DNA of 64,000 nucleotides. It comes from Nitratireductor sp. GTDB taxonomy: Bacteria > Pseudomonadota > Alphaproteobacteria > Rhizobiales > Rhizobiaceae. Within the stretch, counting starts at the first letter, position 1. Each line of letters starts with the position of its first letter. The position numbers and the translations under genes were made by a program. The notes under the pieces were generated by a model. That model did no database searches, was not told the origin of the DNA, and was given only the letters and a program-made list of their open reading frames with translations. The stretch spans positions 1-64,000 of the forward strand of contig JAFMHL010000002.1 in assembly GCA_017854535.1 (NCBI GenBank), given 5' to 3'. This document shows, piece after piece, positions 17,245 through 26,666 of the stretch.

Positions 17245-18768
17245 ATGGAAACCATTGCTAATCTAGCCTTAGGCTTCTCCATTGCCCTTTCGCCCTACAC
17301 TTTGTTCTTGGCGGTGGTTGGATGTTTCCTTGGAACGATCATCGGGGCGCTTCCCGGCCTTGGCCCGTCAAACGGCGTTGCCATCCTCATTCCTCTCACC
17401 TTTACCTTGGGCCTTGATGCAACATCAGCCTTGGTTTTGATGACCAGCGTTTATTATGGCGCCATGTATGGCGGGCGAATTTCATCCATTTTGCTGAACA
17501 TCCCCGGCGATGAACCTGCCCTGATGACAACCTTGGACGGGTATCCTATGGCCAAAAAAGGACAGGCAGGCGAAGCCCTTGTGCTATCCGGCGTTGCGTC
17601 TTTCTTTGGCGCATTGTTTGCCACTATCGGCCTGATTATTCTCGCGCCTTTATTGGCAAAGGTTGCCTACCTCTTCGGCCCCGCAGAATATTTCGCGCTT
17701 TATCTTTTGGCTTTTTGCACCCTTGGAGGCATGGCCTCTAACAATCAGGCGAAGGCTGCACTTGCTGCCTGTATTGGTTTGGCAATTGCCATGATCGGAC
17801 TGGATAACTCATCAGGCCTGCCGCGTCTTACAGGCAATAATTTGCACCTGATGGACGGCGTTGATTTTCTTGTGGCTATCGTTGGCCTATTCGCCATCAC
17901 GGAAGTTTTCTTCTTCATTGAAAGCCATGGCAAAGACAGCGCCATTGGGGTCAAGCTTGGCAAGGTAACCATTCCATTCAAAATGATTGCTGATAGCGGC
18001 TGGACGATGCTTCGCTCCTCCGTGATTGGTTTCTTTGCAGGCGTACTGCCCGGAGCTGGCGCATCGCTCGGTTCATTCATGGCTTATATGGCTGAAAAAG
18101 CAGTCAACAAAGATCAGGACAGTTTCGGCAAAGGCAACCCACGAGGCGTTGCAGCTCCCGAGGCTGGCAACAACGCCGCCGCAGGCGGCGCGTTAGTGCC
18201 TATGTTGACCCTTGGTGTTCCAGGATCAGGCACAACAGCGGTGCTTTTGGCGCTTCTTATGACACTCAACATCACGCCTGGGCCAACGCTCTTTGCCGAC
18301 AGGCCGGAAGTTGTTTGGGGTCTTATCGCTTCCTTGCTTATCGCCAACTTCGTATTGCTCATTATGAATGTGCCGATGGTTAAAATCTTCGTCTACGTCC
18401 TGCAAGTTCCAGCCTGGGTGCTGTTGCCGGGTGTGACCATGGTTTCCTTTGTTGGTATCTATTCGCTTTCTGGCAGTTATTTTGATCTACTGTTGATGGT
18501 AGCCTTTGGCGCTCTTGGTTATTTTCTTCGCAAACTGGACGTGCCGACCGTGCCAATCATTCTTGGCATCCTTTTGGGCAATCAAATGGAAAACGCCCTG
18601 CGCCGCGGTATGGTCTTGTCTGATGGTGATTGGACATTCCTGTTTTCATCCCCAATTGCCATCGGCCTTTGGATTGCGGCCATTGGCGGTTTTGTCGCCC
18701 CAATGTTCCTGCGCAATCTTTTGAAAAAGCCTCAAGGTCACACAACAGAAACTGATCTTACAGATTAG
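17245..18768 (+). CDS. tctA: Tripartite tricarboxylate transporter large membrane subunit
   Basis: TctA is the ion-coupled channel subunit, with about 12 transmembrane helices in 507 residues. The first half has the signature FLGTIIGALPGLGPSNGVAILIPLTF and YYGAMYGGRISSILLNIPGD. The second half holds the inverted-repeat counterpart (FFAGVLPGAGASLGSFMAY; AAAGGALVPMLTLGVPGSGTTAVLL). It follows tctB by 30 bases and precedes the AtuA-like gene by 11. Confidence 0.95.
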   Translation: METIANLALGFSIALSPYTLFLAVVGCFLGTIIGALPGLGPSNGVAILIPLTFTLGLDATSALVLMTSVYYGAMYGGRISSILLNIPGDEPALMTTLDGYPMAKKGQAGEALVLSGVASFFGALFATIGLIILAPLLAKVAYLFGPAEYFALYLLAFCTLGGMASNNQAKAALAACIGLAIAMIGLDNSSGLPRLTGNNLHLMDGVDFLVAIVGLFAITEVFFFIESHGKDSAIGVKLGKVTIPFKMIADSGWTMLRSSVIGFFAGVLPGAGASLGSFMAYMAEKAVNKDQDSFGKGNPRGVAAPEAGNNAAAGGALVPMLTLGVPGSGTTAVLLALLMTLNITPGPTLFADRPEVVWGLIASLLIANFVLLIMNVPMVKIFVYVLQVPAWVLLPGVTMVSFVGIYSLSGSYFDLLLMVAFGALGYFLRKLDVPTVPIILGILLGNQMENALRRGMVLSDGDWTFLFSSPIAIGLWIAAIGGFVAPMFLRNLLKKPQGHTTETDLTD

Positions 18769-18779
18769 GATTGTTTTAA

Positions 18780-20141
18780 ATGGTCAAGGTTCTCATTCCA
18801 TCAGGCGCCCTTGGCTTGGGTTATGACAAGGTCGCACTTGAACGCGCCTTGGCTGCAAAACCGGATATCATCGCAATTGACGGCGGATCGACCGATTCTG
18901 GCCCCTCTTATCTTGGCCGTGGTGTTTCAAAATACGCCCGTTCTTCAACCAAGATAGAATGGGCTGGGCTCATGGAGGCGCGCGCTCAGGCCGGCATTCC
19001 ATTGGTCATTGGTACAGCTGGCACTTGCGGCAGCGACAGCGCAGTTGACTGGCTATTGGATATCACGAAAGAAATTGCAAATGAGCGCAGCGAAAATTTG
19101 AAAATAGCAGTGTTACGTTCGTCACAAAATCCTGATGTGATCATTGAAGCATTGAATGACCATCGCATAAAACCTTTGGAAGTCACGCCAGACATTTCCC
19201 CGGAATTAATTGCCAACTGCACCAATATTGTCGCCCTTGCAGGAGCAGAGCAGATCGCAGCTGCCATTAAAACAGGAGCAGATATCATCATCGCTGGCCG
19301 AACCACCGATACGGCGATCATCGCAGCGCTTCCACTAATGCATGGCTGTCATTCCGGCGCTGCTTGGCATGGCGCAAAAATTGGTGAGTGCGGCGCACTA
19401 TGTGCAACCAATCCACAATCAGGTGTCATATTAGTCGATTTTGATAAAGACGGATTTACCGTCACCCCTACCGCTGACGGTGCTTTTGCATCACCTCACA
19501 CAGTTTCGGCTCATATGCTTTACGAAAACTCTGACCCGTTCATATTATATGAGCCGGGCGGCCATCTGGACGTAACCAAAGCCCAATATAATCAGATTGA
19601 TGAAAGAAGCGTTCGGGTCACTGGCTCTAAATGGGTTCCAAGCGATACCTATACTGTAAAGCTCGAAGGTGCACGTATCAGCGGCTATCAAAATATCATG
19701 CTTACACTTATACGCGATCGAAACTATGTGGAAAATGTAGAGCTTTGGACCGCTGATATTCATAAAAAGGTCAGTGCGAAAATCATCGACAGGCTTAATC
19801 TAGATCTCAATGATTTCACAATCGAGATGCGCCTTATAGGTCTCAACGCTACCATGGGCGACGTAGAACACTCTCAGATTCGCCCTTCTGAAATTGGCGT
19901 CCTTGCAATCATAACTGCAAAGAACGCGGAGCTTGCTGATGAAATTTCTAAAATGCTGAACCCCTATTTGCTGCATCATGCACTAACGCAGGAAGAGGAG
20001 CAGCCAACCTTTGCTTTTCCATTTTCACCAGCCGATATCTCCCGCGGGGCTGTCTATGAATTCTGCCTCAATCACGTGATAGAACTTGATGATCCCATGG
20101 ACGCGTTTCCCCTTGAAACCCATCAGGTCGGAGGGCAGTAA
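18780..20141 (+). CDS. AtuA family protein (DUF1446)
   Basis: A 453-residue cytoplasmic protein of the acyclic terpene utilisation AtuA family. Family features are the N-terminal IPSGALGLGYDKVALERAL, DIIAIDGGSTDSGPSYLG, GTAGTCGSD, and IIAGRTTDTAIIAALP. The biochemical role of AtuA is unsettled; it has been linked to citronellol/geraniol breakdown in Pseudomonas and resembles a CoA-linked lyase or hydratase partner. Here it sits 11 bases after tctA and one base before the DUF4387 gene, so it probably acts on whatever the transporter brings in. Confidence 0.88.
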   Translation: MVKVLIPSGALGLGYDKVALERALAAKPDIIAIDGGSTDSGPSYLGRGVSKYARSSTKIEWAGLMEARAQAGIPLVIGTAGTCGSDSAVDWLLDITKEIANERSENLKIAVLRSSQNPDVIIEALNDHRIKPLEVTPDISPELIANCTNIVALAGAEQIAAAIKTGADIIIAGRTTDTAIIAALPLMHGCHSGAAWHGAKIGECGALCATNPQSGVILVDFDKDGFTVTPTADGAFASPHTVSAHMLYENSDPFILYEPGGHLDVTKAQYNQIDERSVRVTGSKWVPSDTYTVKLEGARISGYQNIMLTLIRDRNYVENVELWTADIHKKVSAKIIDRLNLDLNDFTIEMRLIGLNATMGDVEHSQIRPSEIGVLAIITAKNAELADEISKMLNPYLLHHALTQEEEQPTFAFPFSPADISRGAVYEFCLNHVIELDDPMDAFPLETHQVGGQ

Positions 20142-20142
20142 A

Positions 20143-20445
20143 TTGGCTGATCTAGGACATCTAACGCACAAGATACGCTCGAAAAATGCCGGACCATTCT
20201 GGTTGACCATTGATATTTTTTGCGGCGGCAAAGGCGCCTATGACAAAGTTGCGTCCGGCCTTTCGACTGAGCGCTTGGCCAGTGCTTTGAAAGTTTCACC
20301 CGACACGGTCAAACGTTTTGATATCGCAGATCTTTGGGTGGTAAAATTTTCATTTCCTCGCCCCCAAGTGCAAGGCTCCATTCATGACAGAGACATGCAC
20401 GGGGCAAGCTGGGCAGCACTGGTTTCAGAAATCGAGATCAATTGA
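20143..20445 (+). CDS. DUF4387 domain protein
   Basis: A 100-residue protein beginning at TTG 20143 (LADLGHLTHKIRSKNAGPFW), supported by GGAGGG at 20130-20135 and by the end of the AtuA-like gene at 20141. The conserved pattern is KNAGPFWLTIDIFC near the start, and FDIADLWVVKFSFPRP with QGSIHDRDMHGAS near the end. DUF4387 proteins are commonly encoded beside, or fused to, AtuA-family proteins, so it is best read as a second subunit. The function is unknown. Confidence 0.88.
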   Translation: MADLGHLTHKIRSKNAGPFWLTIDIFCGGKGAYDKVASGLSTERLASALKVSPDTVKRFDIADLWVVKFSFPRPQVQGSIHDRDMHGASWAALVSEIEIN

Positions 20446-20525
20446 ATTCAACTTGCCATCAATAAGACCTGCAAGAAAATAACTTTCCCAGCAACACTTA
20501 AGTTTGTTTGCCAATTGGTTTTTCC

Positions 20526-21269
20526 ATGTTCGAACTGTTTGATCCGTTTTCAATTGCTCTGATTGCATTCCTTTCTGTGCTAACCGCCACCATTCATGGT
20601 GCAACAGGTGTTGCAGGTGGCTTCTTGCTGTCCGCTGCAATTGCACCCATTATCGGTGTTGCTCCTGTCGTTCCTGTGATTAGCATAGCGCTCTTGATCA
20701 GCCATTCCTCAAGGGCAATTTTCAACTTGAGGGAATTTGATAAATCCGCCTTTCTGGCAATCACAATTCCAGCAATCCCATGCATCATTTTATTCGCTTA
20801 TCTTTACGGCAAAATGTCTTCTTCCTTGATCGCGCTTGTGCTTGCTTTTGTTATTCTGGCATCGATCCCCATTCGGCGATGGGCAAAGAAACGCGAACTG
20901 AAAGCAAATAGAAACACGCTTTCGGGTGTCGGAGCGATTTATGGCGCATTGTCTGGCGTGGCACTCGGACCGGGCATGTTGCTCGTTCCCTTCATGCTTG
21001 GCTACGGCCTTACGAAAGAAGCCTTCGTTGGCACCCTTGCTGCCATCGCTTTGGTGACAAACGTTACCCGGCTATCAGTATATGGATTAACCGATCTGCT
21101 AACATGGGAGTATATCCAGCTTGGCATTCTTATCGGACTTGCAACCATTCCAGGTAATTTTTTGGGTCGGGCATTTCTGCACCGTATGACCAATGACAAC
21201 CATGCAGGTTTTGTTGATGTGTTAACGGTGTTTGGCGCCGCAAATTTCTTCTGGCTAGCACTTCGCTAG
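20526..21269 (+). CDS. TauE/SafE family membrane transporter
   Basis: About 247 residues with eight hydrophobic helices and the two family half-repeats (TATIHGATGVAGGFLLSAAIAPIIG and YGALSGVALGPGMLLVPFMLGYGL). The family exports or imports small anions such as sulfite, sulfoacetate or organic acids. ATG 20526 is taken as the start, without a clear ribosome binding site; TTG 20508 is possible. It is the last gene of the tct-atuA-like run, 80 bases after the DUF4387 gene. Its role may be efflux of a product. Confidence 0.85.
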   Translation: MFELFDPFSIALIAFLSVLTATIHGATGVAGGFLLSAAIAPIIGVAPVVPVISIALLISHSSRAIFNLREFDKSAFLAITIPAIPCIILFAYLYGKMSSSLIALVLAFVILASIPIRRWAKKRELKANRNTLSGVGAIYGALSGVALGPGMLLVPFMLGYGLTKEAFVGTLAAIALVTNVTRLSVYGLTDLLTWEYIQLGILIGLATIPGNFLGRAFLHRMTNDNHAGFVDVLTVFGAANFFWLALR

Positions 21270-21310
21270 GGTCTGACCTCCCAATTCAGTGCAGACCCTC
21301 GTCAAACAAC

Positions 21311-21343
21311 AAAAAACCGCCAATCTTGCGAAAGGCGGTTTTT
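21311..21343. terminator. Bidirectional terminator (TauE / cold-shock gene)
   Basis: AAAAAACCGCC and GGCGGTTTTT form a stem around a 12-base loop, with A and T tracts at both ends. It lies between convergent genes and suits both. Confidence 0.88.
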
Positions 21344-21386
21344 CAATTCTTATCAATCAGATTGTAGCCGATTGCAAAAGCTCAAA

Positions 21387-21596
21387 TTATTCAGCAGAGA
21401 TTGTTGAAACGGCTGTTTTGCCGCTGCGTGAATCGATCTGTGTTTCAAAAGAAACTTTCTGGCCTTCATTAAGACCGGTCATGCCAGCGCGCTCAAGCGC
21501 AGTAGCGTGAACGAAAACGTCAGCTGAACCGTCTTCAGGCTGAATGAAGCCGAAGCCTTTTTGAGAATTGTAGAATTTAACTGTACCTGTAGTCAT
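21387..21596 (-). CDS. Cold-shock family protein (CspA type)
   Basis: A 69-residue single-domain nucleic-acid chaperone. The RNA-binding motifs RNP1 (KGFGFIQ) and RNP2 (DVFVHATA) are present, and the protein begins [17 protein letters not shown] lies nine bases before the ATG. The leader is about 200 bases without a gene, typical of cold-shock genes whose mRNA structure senses temperature. Which paralogue it is cannot be told. Confidence 0.97.
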   Translation of the reverse strand: MTTGTVKFYNSQKGFGFIQPEDGSADVFVHATALERAGMTGLNEGQKVSFETQIDSRSGKTAVSTISAE

Positions 21597-21800
21597 GATA
21601 ATATATCCTTTTGGATGGTAGGCAAAACAAAGACATCATCCCCATTTCCATGGAGAACATCTTCAATGAGTCGATTTTGAAGAAAGTCTGAGTTGAGCAC
21701 TTCCGTCGGAGGGGATCCCTAAAGATCATGACGAGGCGAAGCAAAGCAAAAAGTCCGGCAATATCGATAGGCACTATATAGAGAGATATTGTGGCAATAG
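21597..21800 (-). promoter_or_regulatory. Long leader of the cold-shock gene
   Basis: About 200 bases upstream of the cold-shock ATG contain no clear gene on either strand. Long structured 5' leaders are characteristic of csp mRNAs, so a thermosensing role is plausible but inferred. I did not model the fold. Confidence 0.4.
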
Positions 21801-21864
21801 CAAGACGAAGTTCAAAAAGACCAAAGGCCGATCAGAGGCAATCAGTCAAAGCGGTTAACGCAAG

Positions 21865-23097
21865 TTATTCGACATTAGGCAATATTTTTTTGACCAAAAG
21901 CCCTCTAAGCCCAGTTGGCAGTTTGAAAAACACCCGTTTTGAAAGCGGTCTGATAAACCCAAGCCACAATTTGCTGTAGAGCATTCCGCGGGTAGACATT
22001 GCCAATACATAGTCGCTCACAGGAGCTGCATGATCCGTCCAGGTCAATTTATAGCTGGATGCAGAGATCATAAAGTCAGCTGTTTCAAAGCCTTCGTCAA
22101 AACAGGCCTTGATGACCTCTCCAAGGTGAATTCTTCCCGGACTAACAGCTTCAAACTCAGGATTCCACGTCGCCAAAAAGGCGGAATAACGTCCTCGGTA
22201 AACAAAGCCCCACTGATCCGAGACGGACTTTTTACCCTATTTTAAAGACATAGCGAGCGTATCAACGCCCTTGGCCAAATCAGAATTTGAGAACCTGTTC
22301 AAAAACGCTTTGAAATCATCATCTCGAAAAGCCCGCGAAGTAATGCCCATGCGCTCTAGCCAAGCCTCACGCCCCTCAAAGGTCCGATTGACCACTTCTT
22401 CCATCAAAGGTCCTGATCGGCATAGTTCATGTTGCACCTCGCCTTCCCGCTCAAGGCGGTTACGAGCATTGCGCAGGTTTTTGCGAGTTTTTGAACGGAC
22501 AGTCTTCAAATATTCTTCGTAATTCTCAAAATCTTTCAAGATCACATAGGGTGCAGCATCCAATTCGCCTGTTGGCAAAACAATACCATCAAACAACTTT
22601 GCTAACACGCCTTCGTGGCGAACTTGGCCGAAATGAAAATAATCTGCTTCTGTAGATTTCAATGCGTCCAAAAGCGTTTGTCTAACTGAAATCGCGTCTA
22701 TGTCGCTAGAAAGCAGAATTTCTGTATATTGCTGAAACGGTTCTGAAAATCCCGTCAACACTTTCATTCGGTTCTTGCGTTGAAGGCACAAAGGCAACAA
22801 CGCAACCAATTTCTGACCTTGACGAATGGTTATTACAATTGGGCGAAAACAATCATCACCCTGTATCAGTGTCCTTGAAAACGATAAATGGTTTCGGCAC
22901 CAGTCAAATGACTGAAAAAGCACAGTATTCGGACAATCCAGTTCTAGATCGCGCCACTCTTTTTCCAATGCGAAGATATCTTGATCACTGGACACGATTT
23001 GAAATGCCAAGCTTGCTGAGGCCTGATCACGGTACAAAGCGACATCCCCGGAAACGGCTTCCGAAATCTCCAACTTGTTGTGCCTCACCTGCTCCAT
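21865..23097 (-). pseudogene. FemAB/CelD-type (BioF2-like) acetyltransferase, amber-interrupted
   Basis: A single frame of 411 codons runs from ATG 23097 to the stop at 21865 and is broken only by TAG at 22237-22239. Before it the protein shows the GNAT-like family features (WRDLELDCPNTVLFQSFDW; YLKTVRSKTRKNLRNARNRL). After it the frame continues with the conserved QWGFVYRGRYSAF and SPGRIHLGEVIKA region. Such proteins are linked to polysaccharide or envelope modification. No frameshift is seen, so the damage is one point mutation, or the codon is suppressed. The upstream cupin gene ends eight bases before the ATG and is also broken. Confidence 0.85.
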
Positions 23098-23105
23098 GAT
23101 GTCGC

Positions 23106-24059
23106 CTAGAGCGCCAACTGATATGGCTCAATATCGCGTACGCAATGAGGCGATTTGGGATCAACTGTGAAATCAATCGTATAAGGTTTTGACGCTTTTT
23201 TGCGAAGACCTGAAAATTTCACAGCGCCGGCAAGACCAGTCTTTCAAAGCGCAATAAGGCCGGATGTTTGTCTTTGCGGATTAGTAACACCTGCTTTACG
23301 CAAAAGCCCGTTGGCATAATTGACCGCATATGATGTTCGAATTTCTTTGGTGTAATGCTCCGTGGTCACAGACACATTCAAGCAATCATGATTTTCCACG
23401 CGGTGTGGATAGTTTAAAGGCCAATGCAGCATATGGCCGGGCTCAAGATCAATGACTTCAGCCTTTTCATCAAATGCGTCTTGATAAACCATATCGGTTT
23501 CGTGCATTTCTCCAAGGATCAGTTTTTCAATCGCATTTTGACTAAGAAACGGCATTTCAGCCGGATAAAGCCAGACGCGCTTGCGTCCGCGTATCTGCCA
23601 TAGCATTTAGCCTGGAACATCACAGTGGTAAGGCACATATGCATTGGGAGATGAAATTAGAATGGTCGTACAATGTTTGAATGTATCAAGGCCCGGTACA
23701 CGGTTCTCAAATTCAGAATACATATCACGAAGCATCTCGCCATAAGCAGGATCAGCCAATTGCGGCGCGCACAGATTGATCCAGATATCGCCAGTCCTAA
23801 CGGCTTCAAGTATTTCTAAGCCGGACAATGTGCCCAATTCGCCTTCACGACGACGTTTCTTGCCATCGGCTCCTGCAGCGCGAGTATTTACGTGATAATT
23901 GGACCGATCGGCTTTTTCTATAAGGCTTGCGAGCCGTTCATCGGTAAACAGCTCCGACTTGTGCAAGCTATGTTCAAGATGCAGGGTCTCTTTGCCAAAC
24001 TTGTCAGCAAATCCCGGTTGCCAATTTTGAAGAATAGTACCTGTTGTTTGTTCACGCAT
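23106..24059 (-). pseudogene. JmjC-like cupin protein, two in-frame stops
   Basis: A 318-codon frame from ATG 24059 to TAG 23106-23108 is interrupted by TAA at 23607-23609 and TGA at 23244-23246. The first part ends YHCDVPG, with the HxD iron-ligand pair of JmjC/cupin-like dioxygenases. The second resumes MLWQIRGRKRVWLYP and carries the distal His in LNYPHRVENH. The third encodes KTGLAGAVKFSGLRKK and the tail FTVDPKSPHCVRDIEPYQL. ATG follows the TAA directly (TAAATG), so reinitiation could still yield two polypeptides. The domain is otherwise whole and the frame is intact throughout. Confidence 0.85.
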
Positions 24060-24360
24060 GGGGCTGTCCTGTTTTTCTCATTTTTTGTTTTGGTAACATC
24101 GCTGTCAGCCACTGATCAGCAATTCTCATACCTAGGCATTTGGTTTGAGGCATAAACGGGAAATCTTAATTTCAGGGTTATAAGTCCTATAAATGGGGCC
24201 TTTACTGCCTGAAGTAGTTAATCTTTGGTATATAAATGATTTGAACATGTCCTAATTCTGCACAAATGCAGAAGCATCAGTTCAGGCCCAGATACCAACC
24301 GCACTTTGCAAAGCCTGCAAAAGCTCCTATGTAAGCTGCTCACCATAGAGCTTGGAAAAC
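24060..24360. promoter_or_regulatory. Intergenic between the cupin gene and dapF
   Basis: About 300 bases between divergent genes with no coding frame of note. It should hold the promoter of the dapF-mtaB-ftsY-ispZ run and that of the cupin gene. It is AT-rich near 24200-24260. No operator was recognised. Confidence 0.35.
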
Positions 24361-25230
24361 ATGTCTAATTCAATTCCCTTCGAAAAAATGAATGGCGCTG
24401 GCAATCAGATCATTGTCGCTGATATGCGCGGTCAGGAAACCTATATTCAACCTGAAGCCGCTATCGCTTTGGCAGCAGCTGATGCCATTCCGTTTGACCA
24501 GCTGATGGAAATACGCTCGCCAAAAGTCGATAAATTTGATGCAGGCGTTCTGATCCATAATTCTGATGGGTCGAAGGCAGGCGCTTGCGGCAATGGCATG
24601 CGCTGTGTTGTTTCTTATCTAAGCGACACAATTCAAAAAAACGCTTTTACCTTCCGCACCGAGGCTGGCAACCTGACCGCAGAATTATTGCCGGATGGTC
24701 TCATCAAAGTGAATATGGGAAAGCCAAAATTTCGTTGGGAAGACATACCCCTTGCCGAAGCCTTTTTCGATACGACCAAAATTGAACTTCAAATTGGCCC
24801 GATTGACGCGCCTGTTTTGCATTCCCCAAGCGCTGCCAGCATGGGCAATCCTCACGCAATTTTCTGGGTCAAAAAAGACGTGAACGATTACGATTTGGAT
24901 CGCTTCGGCCCAATGTTAGAGAACCATCCAATTTTCCCGGAGCGTGCAAACATTACCTTGGCTCAGGTAATGTCACCCGAGCATATTATTGTGCGAACCT
25001 GGGAACGCGGTGCTGGTTTAACCTTAGCATGCGGATCTGCTGCCTGTGCAGCGCTTGTTTGTGCTGTGCGTAAAGGTTTCACAAAACGCAAAGCAACCGT
25101 CACCCCGCCCAGTGGCAAAGATTTGATCATCGAGTGGGACGAAAACAATCATGTATTGATGACAGGTCCCGTTGAGTTTGAGTTTTCTGGCAAACTGGAT
25201 CCTGCAACAGGAAGTTTCGAACGGGATTAA
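24361..25230 (+). CDS. dapF: Diaminopimelate epimerase
   Basis: DapF converts LL- to meso-diaminopimelate for lysine and peptidoglycan. The two active-site Cys residues are in GACGNGMRC near residue 77 and [12 protein letters not shown] near 222, and the opening [11 protein letters not shown] is typical. ATG 24361 is chosen over TTG 24352 because it gives the usual N-terminus ([12 protein letters not shown]). mtaB follows after 90 bases, then ftsY, the order usual for Hyphomicrobiales. Confidence 0.97.
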   Translation: MSNSIPFEKMNGAGNQIIVADMRGQETYIQPEAAIALAAADAIPFDQLMEIRSPKVDKFDAGVLIHNSDGSKAGACGNGMRCVVSYLSDTIQKNAFTFRTEAGNLTAELLPDGLIKVNMGKPKFRWEDIPLAEAFFDTTKIELQIGPIDAPVLHSPSAASMGNPHAIFWVKKDVNDYDLDRFGPMLENHPIFPERANITLAQVMSPEHIIVRTWERGAGLTLACGSAACAALVCAVRKGFTKRKATVTPPSGKDLIIEWDENNHVLMTGPVEFEFSGKLDPATGSFERD

Positions 25231-25319
25231 CCCCAAGAACCTCGATAATCTTCACACTGGCAATTTGCGACCCAATACGCCATATACGGCTCACAAACAG
25301 AAGCGATTGAAAAACACCA

Positions 25320-26639
25320 ATGTCTATCAAAACTTTGACATTTGGCTGCCGCCTTAACGCCTATGAAACTGAAGTAATGCGGAAAAGGGCGAAGGCTGCG
25401 GGCCTCGGGGAAATTGAAAACGGCGTTGTTCTGGTAAACACTTGCGCCGTAACCGGCGAAGCTGTGCGTCAGGCTAAACAGGCAATCCGCCGTGCTCGCC
25501 GTGAAAACCCTGAAGCACGCATTATTGTTTCAGGATGCGCTGCGCAAACCGAGCCGGAAACCTTTGCTGCAATGGATGAGATTGATCTCATTATCGGCAA
25601 TGAAGAAAAACTTCATGAACACTCTTACCGTGCCTTGCCAGATTTTGGTGTGAATGACTTTGAAAAGGTCCGCGTCAACGATATCATGGAAGTGCGCGAG
25701 ACTGCTTCCCATATGGTGAAATCAGTCGAAGGCCATACGAGAGCATTTGTTCAAGTGCAAAACGGCTGCGATCATCGTTGTACCTTTTGCATTATCCCAT
25801 TCGGACGTGGCAATTCACGCTCGGTTCCTGCTGGCGAAATTGTCGAGCAGATCAAGAAGCTCGTGGGTAATGGCTATCACGAAGTGGTCTTAACAGGTGT
25901 CGATACCACCTCATGGGGCGAAGATTTGCCCGGCTCGCCAAAGCTTGGAACCCTTGTTCAATCGGTATTGAAAAATGTACCAGACTTAACCCGCCTTCGG
26001 CTTTCGTCCATCGATAGCATTGAAGTCGACGAACCCTTGCTGGACGCCATCACCTCCGAACAGCGCTTCATGCCGCATTTGCATTTGTCCCTTCAACACG
26101 GCGACAACATGATTTTGAAACGCATGAAACGCCGTCACTCACGTGAAGACTCTATTCAATTCTGTGAAGACATCAGAAGACTGCGCCCTGAAATGGCCTT
26201 TGGTGCAGATCTCATGGTCGGGTTTCCAACAGAAACAGAGGCGATGTTCGAAAATACGATATCGGTTGTGGATGCATGCGGGCTTGATTTTCTGCATGTC
26301 TTTCCATTTTCGCCACGCGAGGGAACCCCAGCGGCTAAAATGCCCCAGCTGGATAGAACAGTTATAAAAGAGCGTGCGAGAACCCTTCGCAAAAAAAGCG
26401 ATGAAGTCTTGAAGTCGCATTTCCAAAAAATGCAAAATAGGACTTGCAGTGTTTTAATGGAGAAAAACGCGATTGGCCGATTACCGCAATTTTCCGCAAT
26501 CAAAGTTGACGGCGCTGAACGCATGAAGCCCGGCACAGTTTGTAACGTTACCGTTTCAGGGTTTAACGACAAAATGCTATTGGGCGCGATCAGCGATAAA
26601 ACGACGAGTGCTATGGGCAATGAGACCGTTGCGGCCTAA
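25320..26639 (+). CDS. mtaB: tRNA t6A37 methylthiotransferase MtaB
   Basis: MtaB adds a methylthio group to t6A37 of tRNAs reading ANN codons. The N-terminal UPF0004 domain has three cluster Cys (FGCRLNAYE, NTCAVTGEA, SGCAAQ). The radical-SAM motif is CDHRCTFCIIPFGRG near residue 150, and a C-terminal TRAM-like region follows. The 439-residue length is normal. ftsY follows 27 bases after the stop. Confidence 0.96.
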   Translation: MSIKTLTFGCRLNAYETEVMRKRAKAAGLGEIENGVVLVNTCAVTGEAVRQAKQAIRRARRENPEARIIVSGCAAQTEPETFAAMDEIDLIIGNEEKLHEHSYRALPDFGVNDFEKVRVNDIMEVRETASHMVKSVEGHTRAFVQVQNGCDHRCTFCIIPFGRGNSRSVPAGEIVEQIKKLVGNGYHEVVLTGVDTTSWGEDLPGSPKLGTLVQSVLKNVPDLTRLRLSSIDSIEVDEPLLDAITSEQRFMPHLHLSLQHGDNMILKRMKRRHSREDSIQFCEDIRRLRPEMAFGADLMVGFPTETEAMFENTISVVDACGLDFLHVFPFSPREGTPAAKMPQLDRTVIKERARTLRKKSDEVLKSHFQKMQNRTCSVLMEKNAIGRLPQFSAIKVDGAERMKPGTVCNVTVSGFNDKMLLGAISDKTTSAMGNETVAA

Positions 26640-26666
26640 GCCCAGCAGAAACGAACTGGACCAGAT

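Noticed and set aside
21577-21774. Upstream open frame overlapping the start of the cold-shock gene
   Set aside because: It starts at a weak codon, has no ribosome binding site, and its sequence shows no conservation clues.
23106-24059. Selenocysteine or code reassignment as explanation of the in-frame TGA
   Set aside because: The neighbouring breaks use TAA and TAG, no selenocysteine signal was seen, and all other genes in the window end normally with all three stops.
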